Shown here piece by piece: positions 9,958 through 18,575 of a DNA stretch of 64,000 bases. Source of the stretch: a virus; the IMG/VR virus record IMGVR_UViG_3300034108_000145, positions 1-64,000 of that record. One strand, written 5' to 3'. The position numbers were made by a program, and so were the translations under genes. The notes below the pieces were generated by a model. The model saw only the letters and a program-made list of their open reading frames with translations. It did not search any database and had not been told where the DNA came from. Every line of letters starts with the position of its first letter. Position 1 is the first letter of the stretch.

Positions 9958-12900
9958 TTACATTATTTCAAACTGATAACCTTGTTGACGAAGCATTTCT
10001 AATTCTTCTGGAGTAACATCTAAAACTTGACCACCTTGTTGCTTAGCAAAGTTTTTAGCAAAGTTAGCCTTTTTTCTCATAGCAGGACTATACTTTCCTT
10101 CTGGTGCATTAAGTATTGCAGATGCAGCTTCTTGTACTCCCATACCCATGCGAGTAGCTTGAGCTTTGAATGTTCCTCTCTTAGCTGGATCTATTTGGAT
10201 TCCTCCATAAGCCATGTTAGAAAGTATTTGATTTTGTACAAAATCTGGTAGAGCTCTAAATCCTGGATTGTTTGTTCCACCGTTTCTATACCAAGCATTT
10301 CCACTAAATGTAGAACCACCTCTTCTCATTTCTTGTTCTTCCATTTCCATCTCTTCACCTTGAGATTCAGGATTATACATCATATAGTCAGAAATAGCAT
10401 TAGCTGAATGATCCATAACTGCTAGCTTAGAAGCAATCCACGGATCTAAGTTTTGTTCTGGTGAAACAAACTGACGTAGCTTATTCATTTTATCAGCTAC
10501 AGAAGATATTTGTCCTAATGCCATACCGCCATTAGGTTCACCACCTTCTGCCATCATAGTCATTGGGTTATAGTACCCACCGTTTTTATATTTTTTACCT
10601 TTATACTTAATACCTTTTCTAGCTTTCCATGAATTTGTATTTGCGTCATACCCAGTACCCTGAGCAGTATCAATCATATTCTGATTAACTAAATTACTTA
10701 ATTCAGGATCAGTAGAAGACATAGGTACAATTGATCCGTCTGGCATCATAATGTTAACCTGTTCGTTAACTGGTTCTGGAACTCTCATCATACCAAGACC
10801 TGAACCTGTTACATCACCAACACCTTTCCAAAATCTTTGACCTTGTTGTAAAGGTTGTATAAAACTAGCAGTTTTGCCAACCCATGATGGAGCATTTTGT
10901 AAACCTCTAGCAGTGAGTACACCCATACCTCTTGTCAAAGGATTAATACTTTGATCAATAAATCTTTGAGGTGCGGCTCCACCAACCCAATCTAAAGTTT
11001 TACCTGTACCTGTCCAAACTTTTTTAGCAACATTAGCAACTTTGCTAGCTTTGGTAGCTTTGCCAGCTGTAGCAGCAGCTTTTACTGCTTTACCGGCTTT
11101 ACCAAGTTTACCAAATACTGGTATAGCACCTGCCATTTCTAAACCGGTCTCCCACCAAGCAGCATTAGGATCGTTATAACTTCTACGAACATCATCCCAT
11201 GAGCTAATACCTGTAGGATCAACCCACTCTAAGATGTTTTCTCCTAGTGAATCTGGCTCACCACCTTCTTGAAACTTAGGCATACGTTTCATAAACTTCA
11301 ATGTATTTCTAAGCCAAGGAGTTTCTGTTGCAGCAGCACTAGCTTCTCTTAAAGCTCCCATAAAAGCATTCTCACTTTTTGCAGCAGCTCCTGGTAATGT
11401 AGGAAACTTAGGTACAGGTTTACCCCAACGAATAGCTGCAGCTTTTTGTGCATTAAAACTACGCAAAGCTTTAGCTTCTCCTTTAGCTTTTTCAAGTGCA
11501 TTCATATAAGCTTCTTCTCCCTCTACTGCAGCTAATGCAGCACTTGTTCTATCAGATATATTCTGTACTAATTTACTCTGACGAGCAGCCGCACTCTTCT
11601 TTGCATTAAAACTACGTAGAGCTTTACTTTCTGCTGCAGCTTCATCAATTGCATTTGCAGCTTCAGCTCTATTTAGAATACTAGATTCTGCATTAGCTTC
11701 TTGTAACATCTTCCAAGCTGATAAATCATTAGCAGCTGTACCAGATTTTAAAGTGTGAACAACCCCAGGAATTTCAGCAGCATCTAAAGTCTTAAGAATA
11801 TTTCTTTGTCTTAATGGTAATCCTTTAAACCAATCAGCAACATCCTTAATACCTTTAGTAGCATTAGTTGCAGTTTGAGCTGTCAAGTTTTCAACAGCTT
11901 GTGTTATTTTAGCTTTAGCTGCATCACTTAACTTAAATGCACCAGAATTAATATATTTTAACATAGCTTGAGATTCAAGATAAGTTAATCCACCTGCAGC
12001 TGCAGTAGCACCAACAATACCAAGAACTTTAGCTACATAACCATTTTCAGTTTCATTAGATTGCTTCTTAGGAAGAATAGGAGTTTTTCTACTAGTTGTT
12101 GTATCTTTAGGGGTAGATGTACTATCTGCAGGAACTTGTACAGGGTTACCTTGTTGATCAATAACTGTTACAGTTTTAGAACTTTTACCCGCTGTAGATG
12201 GTGTATAGGATTGAAGAAGATCAGGAGATTGTTGCAACATACTTATCATCTGAAGATTCTGAGCAGCTGTTCCACGATAGTTCTTAATACCTAATTGACT
12301 AGCTAATGCTTTTCTACTAGTATAATCTGCAGCTTTATTTTGTGCAGATAAAAAGTCATATACACTTGATCCTTGATACGGATTGAGAGCAACCTGTGCA
12401 GCTTGAGCAGGTACTGCTGCAGGAGGAACCCCTACAACAGGTTGTGCTATAGGAATACTATCAGCCATCATAGCTGGAGAATTCATATAGTTATTATACT
12501 GACCCATTTGTTCCCATTCTTGCATAGCAGCAGCAAAGCTGTTATAATCAGGAAAATCTTCTTGACGTGGTACTTCCATACCACCTTGAGCATAATACAT
12601 ATATTGATCATTCATATATCCACCCCCTTGACCATACTCAGCAGGGTCTGTTTTAAAAGTAGGTTCTTGAATAGTTACAGCTCCTGTAGCACTATCCATA
12701 GTATACTTAGGAGTAAATCTGCTTAAGTCTTCAAGCTGCTTTTTATTAAGAAAAGACCTAAGATTATTATCAAAGAAAGATTTAAGTTTATTTTGGTTGT
12801 CCATAATAAAGTTTTGCCTTAAAGCACTTTCTAAACCATTAGCCATGTTAGATTTATTTTGCTGCATGTTAGCTTGGTACTGATTCATCATATTGACGTT

Positions 12901-13074
12901 CTGTGAAGCTTCAGCAGCTTTAGCAGCATATGGATCATAGGTATCACCTTTTTGCATACCAAACTGAGCTTGGTTTAGTTGACCACCGTTTTGTTTATTT
13001 CTTTTAGAAGATCTAAATCTTACTATTCTGTTTTTCCCTGTAGCAAAGTTAGGGATAAAGTCGTAGGTAAACAT
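9958..13074 (-). CDS. Giant internal virion protein rich in double-glycine motifs, 1038 aa
   Basis: The N-terminal 300 residues are Gln/Asn/Met/Tyr-rich and low in predicted order, with a hydrophobic segment near 348-368 (VLGIVGATAAAGGLTYLE). Residues about 480-580 hold at least two imperfect repeats around KALRSFNAKKSAAAR and KALRSFNAQKAAAIR, which look like basic amphipathic helices. A Lys/Ala-rich stretch (KAGKAVKAAATAGKATKASK) lies near residues 660-680. More than ten GG motifs (YAQGG, FQEGG, MAEGG, MRRGG, MAYGG, KQQGG) are spread along the chain. The start is 3 bases from the preceding gene, so translation is probably coupled. It lies in the cargo block downstream of the muzzle. Function is unknown; membrane-active and DNA-contacting segments are plausible. 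Confidence 0.78.
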   Translation of the reverse strand: MFTYDFIPNFATGKNRIVRFRSSKRNKQNGGQLNQAQFGMQKGDTYDPYAAKAAEASQNVNMMNQYQANMQQNKSNMANGLESALRQNFIMDNQNKLKSFFDNNLRSFLNKKQLEDLSRFTPKYTMDSATGAVTIQEPTFKTDPAEYGQGGGYMNDQYMYYAQGGMEVPRQEDFPDYNSFAAAMQEWEQMGQYNNYMNSPAMMADSIPIAQPVVGVPPAAVPAQAAQVALNPYQGSSVYDFLSAQNKAADYTSRKALASQLGIKNYRGTAAQNLQMISMLQQSPDLLQSYTPSTAGKSSKTVTVIDQQGNPVQVPADSTSTPKDTTTSRKTPILPKKQSNETENGYVAKVLGIVGATAAAGGLTYLESQAMLKYINSGAFKLSDAAKAKITQAVENLTAQTATNATKGIKDVADWFKGLPLRQRNILKTLDAAEIPGVVHTLKSGTAANDLSAWKMLQEANAESSILNRAEAANAIDEAAAESKALRSFNAKKSAAARQSKLVQNISDRTSAALAAVEGEEAYMNALEKAKGEAKALRSFNAQKAAAIRWGKPVPKFPTLPGAAAKSENAFMGALREASAAATETPWLRNTLKFMKRMPKFQEGGEPDSLGENILEWVDPTGISSWDDVRRSYNDPNAAWWETGLEMAGAIPVFGKLGKAGKAVKAAATAGKATKASKVANVAKKVWTGTGKTLDWVGGAAPQRFIDQSINPLTRGMGVLTARGLQNAPSWVGKTASFIQPLQQGQRFWKGVGDVTGSGLGMMRVPEPVNEQVNIMMPDGSIVPMSSTDPELSNLVNQNMIDTAQGTGYDANTNSWKARKGIKYKGKKYKNGGYYNPMTMMAEGGEPNGGMALGQISSVADKMNKLRQFVSPEQNLDPWIASKLAVMDHSANAISDYMMYNPESQGEEMEMEEQEMRRGGSTFSGNAWYRNGGTNNPGFRALPDFVQNQILSNMAYGGIQIDPAKRGTFKAQATRMGMGVQEAASAILNAPEGKYSPAMRKKANFAKNFAKQQGGQVLDVTPEELEMLRQQGYQFEIM

Positions 13075-13076
13075 AC

Positions 13077-16000
13077 TTATTTATTTTTAGATTTTATTTT
13101 ACGTTCTTGTTCTAGCATCTGTTTAGTAGGCTTTTTGCCTGACCCTTTGTTAGCTCTAATGTTATCCCATAATCCACGTTTAGAATATGAGCCATCTGCT
13201 CTACGAATCATCTCCCCACCTTGAGCCATCTTAATCATATCCCATAAACTAAGTTCTCCACCATCTTCTTTCTTAGGTTTAAAATTTGGGTTGTTTGGAT
13301 TAAAAGGTAAAAAGTCATTAGTATTCCATATACGTCCATACCAAGTATCATCATAGTTACTGTTAGGAACTCCTGGAGCTGGATTGTTTATGTTTCTATA
13401 ATACCAATCTCTTCCTTTGTTCATTAACACTCTTCTTTGATTTTCAGAAAGCTTTCCTATTGTAGAATTATACTCTTGATCAAAAGAATAAGCAGGGTTT
13501 TTTCTACCTGACCAGTTTCCTTGTGCATCTAACTTTGAAGGATCATATTGTCTATAGTATTCCTGTAAAGCATAAGCTCTAGGATCTTTTGTTATTTTTT
13601 TACTAGCTTTATCCCAACCAGCGTTGAATATAAAATCCATAGCTTCACCAGCTTCCATAGCACTAGCGTTAGGAAATAATTTCTTTACCTGTGGGTAAAT
13701 ATCATTCATTAACATGTTCATATAGCTAGGATCACTATAGTATGGTAGAGGAGTACCACCAGGGCCACCTCTTAACTGTTCATATTTTAATATCTTACCA
13801 GCTTGATGTCTTACGCTGTCTGCACTACTCATACCACCTCTTTGCATTTTTATAGTACCACCATCTTCCCAAGTCTTTTTAGCAAATGCTCTAAAGTATG
13901 GATTACCATCTAAATTCTTTTTATGACGAGCATAGAATGCTGCTTTACGTTCTGGATCTTTAGGATGTTGACCTAGTTTAGAATCACCAAAATATTTAAC
14001 AGTTCCATCAGGTCCTGTCACTTTATGTGTTTTACCTTTACGATCATTACTTCTAGTTACAATGTATCCACCGTTTTTCATTTTAGCAATACCACCACAC
14101 TTATGACAAGTTAATGGATCAGATCCACCATCTACAGCTTCCCAAGACCAACCACAATTAGAACAACTAACAGTCTTACTAAGAAGTCCTTCCCCAAATT
14201 CCCCACCTTCTTTATAGCCTAGAGTCTTCATATATGCTTTTAACGCAGCATCTTGTTTTAAAAGACCCATATCTTGATTTACCATAGAAGAATACCTAGG
14301 ATCACCAGGGTTGTAATTCTGAATACCTTTCTTCTTAATTCTTTGAGCAGCAAGAGAAAAACTATCTAAGTTACCAAGATCAGGTGTAGATTCTAGTTTT
14401 TTATAATACCCATCTATAATATTAGGATTACTTTTTAAATAATTTTCTATAGCTTGTCCATCTTCTACTTCATAATTCCAACCACTGTTATCTTTAAGTA
14501 CTTTAATACCTGGTACTTTTTTATCAGCTAAGTATCTATTTACTTCATAGGGTTGATAATCTTCTGCTACATTCCAACCTGAAATTAAGTCTTGCTTATT
14601 ACCAGCTTCTCTGTGGTTAACATACTCCTTGTCAGAACCAAAAGTAGATTCTCTACCTACAAGAGATAACATAACCCATGGATCTACATTATTAGCTTTA
14701 GCTGCGTTAACTATATCATTAATCATTGCTGGTGCTACCTTAGCTCCTCTAAAACGACCAGAAGATAAGTTTATAGAATTAGATGAATTGTCGTATTTTT
14801 TTGTATCATTAGCTCTTAGCTTATCATAAAACTTTTCATTTTTATCATAGAAAGCACTATTCATTTGATTATATGACGTATAAAAAAGATCTTTAGCTGA
14901 TTTACGCATAGCATCCGTTATTCCTGAACTCTTTGGTTTAGAAAAAAAGTTAGCAACTTTAGAAGCTAGTGACATTATCATTGGAGAAGGGCCAAGTAAT
15001 GTTCCTCCACCAAACTGCATCATAGGATACTCGTCTACATAAGATGCACCGCCAAAGTTATACTCTTGTCCTGGATACATCATCTGCTTTTGACCATTAG
15101 ATCCTACACCATATACAGGATAAGGAACACCTTGCATAGTTATATTAGAACTAGGTATACGAGTTACTTGACCAGGGTGAGCCCACTGACCGCGAGGATC
15201 TACAATAGGACCACCGTCTTGTTTATATACATTAAACAACCAGTTTCTCATACCATTCCATCCACCCATCTTAGGAGCCATCTCAGACTGCATGCGTTGT
15301 AAATCATAAAATCTAGGATCTACACCAAACTGTTGTTGAGCAAGTTTAGACCCCATAGGAGTACTCATTCTCTGTTTTAACTTACTAGCAATAATATACT
15401 TTTGCTCAGGACTATATCCAGATGTATCATCTGCTACAAACACATTAGGGTTCTGTTGAAAGAATTGTTTATATCCTGCAACAGCTGCTTTCTTATCAGC
15501 TTTATCTAAACGATTCTGCATCCAATCATAATCAAAAGTTATCTGACCTGCGTCTTGTGCAGCATATTGTTTAGCAAGTTCTTTATCCATAGCAGCTACT
15601 TGCTTAGCCCATGAGTTCATATCTTTAGTAGCAGCTTTATTAGCAGCATTTGCTTGTCTACCTCTAGCTACATCAGCCGCACATTTACCTGTTACAGGAT
15701 CTTTTTCTTGATCAGGACAATCATAAAATCCACCTACATCATATCTTTTAACACTGCCTCCACATTCATAACATGGTTGACCACCCATCATATATTGAGG
15801 AGCATCATATTCACCACCAAACTCTCTTCTAGTAGCTTGTCTTGAATATTGTCCTTGGTGACCTCTACTTTTATTTATCCAAGTTTCAGGGGATATCTTT
15901 TGTACTGACATGGGTTCTAATACTTTTTGACCAGGTTTACCAATATGTATATAATGAGCATAAGGGTTAACTTCTGGAATGGCGTTTGCTAAATCAGGGT

Positions 16001-18575
16001 ATCTTTCAAGCCATGGAATAACTGACGCTTCTTTCCAAGCTTTTGAGTTTATCTTATTAATATCTCCTAGCTTCTTATCATAATAAGCGTCCATAAAAAC
16101 ATCTTTTATAAAAGAAGGACTTGTTAACCTTTTTATAATTCTTTGATACCTTGGGGTATTATTTAAATCAAATCTGCCTTCAAATCTATTTAGTCTATCC
16201 TTAGTAGTAAATGCATCATCTTCATAACGTGCACGAGCTATTTCTTGTTCTTCATCAGCAATTTGTCTTAACTGGTTTCTTCTATCATTAATCTGCTGCA
16301 TTTCAGGAACAATACTTTCCCAAGTATGTCTTTCATCAGATAAAATTTCTGGAAACTCTTTTACTAATCTTTCATAACCTAACTTTTCTCTGTAGTTATT
16401 TATTACGTCTTGATCAAGTTTTTCATATTCAGTTTTCCAACTTATAGGTTTAGAAGAAAATGTTCTTAATTTATAATTATCTCCAGTTTGTATATCAGGA
16501 ACATTATTATTAATCCACGCTCTTCTATTACTAGAACTAAAATCTGTAGGTTTTTTTGCTTTAACTATATATCCTTTTCCATAGGTATATCCTTCAGCAG
16601 TACCTAAAGAGTTAGACGTATATAAAGCATCTAATCCTTTTTTAGCAAGTTGATCCATGTCAACACCAAATCTACCAGCTCCTGTCTCACCTGGGATATG
16701 TGTAGCCATATACTTTGCTACTTCCTCAGAATCATTAGGATCTATATTAGCACTTCTTAATTCTGCAATAAGATTATCAAATTTAGATAACGGATCTTCT
16801 TGTGGGTTTTTATTAAACTGTTTAAATGAATTACTTTTATTTATCAATCTTTGTTTAAGAGCTTCTAAGTCTACGTTAACACCTCTATAAAATGAGTTAT
16901 CTCTATTTACTAACCCACGAATAGTTCTATCTGTTAAAAGATCTGATTGAGATATTCTTTCTAAGTTCTCAGGTATCTGATATCCTAATGGTCCATATAC
17001 TTTCTTAGCATACATTAAGTCATCTAAATTAGTTTTTCTAGATGATGAGTTAAGTAAGTTGTTAACTTTTTTATATCCTTGTAACCAATCTTGTTTATAA
17101 AGATTTACATTATTAATTCCAATTTCTGAACCAGGATAAGTCAAAGCTTGAGCTCCTACTTGTTTTCCTGCTGGTCCATAACCAAATGATGAGTTATCAG
17201 CGTAGTTAGGAACTTCAACCATGTTTGGACCTTCAAAACCTCTACTAAACTGCTTTCCATATTTTGGATAAGTTCTACCATCATAAGGAACTCCTTGTGA
17301 ATAAAACGTTTGAGAATGTGTACGTCCAAGATCACTTCCTTGAACGCTTGGTCTCACTTTACCTGAGGTAATTAAATCTTGTACACCAGCATCATCTCCT
17401 ATCATTCTATAGGCAGATGTTTCTTCTGGTGTAAAAGCAAAAGGATTAATCTTATAAGTATTTCTTAAAGGAGTACGTTCAGTTAAAAACTTACCTGCAG
17501 TTTCTAAACCTTCTCCTAATCTAGTAGCTTTAGCTATATTTTTACCACCGCTAAGTAGTTCTGATCCTGTTATATAGTTTAACGGATTCATTAAACTTGT
17601 AAACACCTTGTCTTCATCTGAAGCACCAAGATACCTACTATTAAAATTACGAGATTGACTACCAGCTGGATTCATTAAGTTGTCTCCTGCTTTTAAAGCT
17701 GGTCTAAAACCATAACGATACGCAAGATCATCAACTGTTTCAAATGGTTGAGTTATACCAATTTCTTTAGCCTCATCAGGTAACATACCAGGTATAGGCA
17801 TATTACCTCTGTCTATACCTTCTTGTATAGTAGGCATAAAACCTCTAGTATTTGAAGGTGACATAGCTTGATTAAGAGCAGCAATATGATTAAGACCTTT
17901 CCAACCCCATTGACCTAATTTATATAAGTTGTTTGGATCAAAAGGTTCTGTAACATTAGCTTGTCTAGCAAGAGATACAGCGTTTTTACCAGCAAGATTA
18001 TTAAATCTATTGATGTAGTTAACTCTACTCTCATTTTCTTTTTGAGGTATAGCATCAACTAAATTCTGGTAAGTTCTTGTATTTAATAAGTTACCATAGT
18101 TTTGATCATAAATCTTTCTATCAGCTTCTTTATTATTGAAGCCCATACGTTCTGCCCATTTTGGAACAGTAGATTGTTGACCTTTTACATAATCCTCATA
18201 TGAACCTAATTGTTGTTGAGCTTTCTTTCTAGCAGATGCTACATTTGGATTTAGTTTAGAACTAACAGTAACTTCTGGTAGATCAACTACCCCACTTACA
18301 AATTCTGCATTGTTATATGCAGAGTTAGGTAAGTTACCCGGAAGAGGGTTCCATTGTCCACTAGCTTTATCATAAGATACCCACTGACCTATCCCTTTGT
18401 TATATGCTTTTTCATATTCATCAGAATAAGTATTCATTCTTTTACCATCAACCAAAACAGTTTCCCCACGTTTTTTAGACGTAGTTTGCTTACCCTTCTG
18501 TGCTTTAGGCAAACCAGGAAGGATCTTGTGATCTATGTCACCAGCATTCATCATATGAATTAGTAACTTATTCAT
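13077..18575 (-). CDS. Giant multidomain ejected protein with candidate peptidoglycan hydrolase domains, 1832 aa
   Basis: Several modules can be seen. Residues 395-500 (GKVRPSVQGSDLGR to KQDWLQGYK) form a conserved-looking block. Near 562 (FYRGV) and 650-675 (LYTSNSLGTAEGYTYGKGY) the spacing resembles ADP-ribosyltransferase-like folds, a tentative reading. CYECGG (about 935) and two later Cys form a possible metal site. Residues about 1153-1175 carry PYPVYGVG and MYPGQ. VDPWVMLSLVGRESTFG (about 1298-1314) matches the catalytic-Glu region of SLT-type lytic transglycosylases. A zinc ribbon CSNCGW...CHKCGG lies at about 1468-1493, followed by a DUF5754-like segment (KVTGPDGTVKYFG). Residues about 1582-1758 look like a phage muramidase (KYEQLRGG, IFNAGWD). 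The C-terminus is basic (SKRGLWDNIRANKGSG). The ATG overlaps the muzzle stop as TAATG. It probably enters the cell with DNA and locally opens the wall. Confidence 0.75.
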   Translation of the reverse strand: MNKLLIHMMNAGDIDHKILPGLPKAQKGKQTTSKKRGETVLVDGKRMNTYSDEYEKAYNKGIGQWVSYDKASGQWNPLPGNLPNSAYNNAEFVSGVVDLPEVTVSSKLNPNVASARKKAQQQLGSYEDYVKGQQSTVPKWAERMGFNNKEADRKIYDQNYGNLLNTRTYQNLVDAIPQKENESRVNYINRFNNLAGKNAVSLARQANVTEPFDPNNLYKLGQWGWKGLNHIAALNQAMSPSNTRGFMPTIQEGIDRGNMPIPGMLPDEAKEIGITQPFETVDDLAYRYGFRPALKAGDNLMNPAGSQSRNFNSRYLGASDEDKVFTSLMNPLNYITGSELLSGGKNIAKATRLGEGLETAGKFLTERTPLRNTYKINPFAFTPEETSAYRMIGDDAGVQDLITSGKVRPSVQGSDLGRTHSQTFYSQGVPYDGRTYPKYGKQFSRGFEGPNMVEVPNYADNSSFGYGPAGKQVGAQALTYPGSEIGINNVNLYKQDWLQGYKKVNNLLNSSSRKTNLDDLMYAKKVYGPLGYQIPENLERISQSDLLTDRTIRGLVNRDNSFYRGVNVDLEALKQRLINKSNSFKQFNKNPQEDPLSKFDNLIAELRSANIDPNDSEEVAKYMATHIPGETGAGRFGVDMDQLAKKGLDALYTSNSLGTAEGYTYGKGYIVKAKKPTDFSSSNRRAWINNNVPDIQTGDNYKLRTFSSKPISWKTEYEKLDQDVINNYREKLGYERLVKEFPEILSDERHTWESIVPEMQQINDRRNQLRQIADEEQEIARARYEDDAFTTKDRLNRFEGRFDLNNTPRYQRIIKRLTSPSFIKDVFMDAYYDKKLGDINKINSKAWKEASVIPWLERYPDLANAIPEVNPYAHYIHIGKPGQKVLEPMSVQKISPETWINKSRGHQGQYSRQATRREFGGEYDAPQYMMGGQPCYECGGSVKRYDVGGFYDCPDQEKDPVTGKCAADVARGRQANAANKAATKDMNSWAKQVAAMDKELAKQYAAQDAGQITFDYDWMQNRLDKADKKAAVAGYKQFFQQNPNVFVADDTSGYSPEQKYIIASKLKQRMSTPMGSKLAQQQFGVDPRFYDLQRMQSEMAPKMGGWNGMRNWLFNVYKQDGGPIVDPRGQWAHPGQVTRIPSSNITMQGVPYPVYGVGSNGQKQMMYPGQEYNFGGASYVDEYPMMQFGGGTLLGPSPMIMSLASKVANFFSKPKSSGITDAMRKSAKDLFYTSYNQMNSAFYDKNEKFYDKLRANDTKKYDNSSNSINLSSGRFRGAKVAPAMINDIVNAAKANNVDPWVMLSLVGRESTFGSDKEYVNHREAGNKQDLISGWNVAEDYQPYEVNRYLADKKVPGIKVLKDNSGWNYEVEDGQAIENYLKSNPNIIDGYYKKLESTPDLGNLDSFSLAAQRIKKKGIQNYNPGDPRYSSMVNQDMGLLKQDAALKAYMKTLGYKEGGEFGEGLLSKTVSCSNCGWSWEAVDGGSDPLTCHKCGGIAKMKNGGYIVTRSNDRKGKTHKVTGPDGTVKYFGDSKLGQHPKDPERKAAFYARHKKNLDGNPYFRAFAKKTWEDGGTIKMQRGGMSSADSVRHQAGKILKYEQLRGGPGGTPLPYYSDPSYMNMLMNDIYPQVKKLFPNASAMEAGEAMDFIFNAGWDKASKKITKDPRAYALQEYYRQYDPSKLDAQGNWSGRKNPAYSFDQEYNSTIGKLSENQRRVLMNKGRDWYYRNINNPAPGVPNSNYDDTWYGRIWNTNDFLPFNPNNPNFKPKKEDGGELSLWDMIKMAQGGEMIRRADGSYSKRGLWDNIRANKGSGKKPTKQMLEQERKIKSKNK

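Noticed and set aside
12373-12726. 117-residue plus-strand frame rich in Ile, Ser and His
   Set aside because: It mirrors low-complexity codons of the 1038-residue protein on the other strand; no start context or family.
1-18575. Virion RNA polymerase among the giant proteins
   Set aside because: No catalytic-Asp (DxDxD or DFDGD-type) motif was seen in the visible parts. If present, the polymerase genes are probably beyond the left edge.
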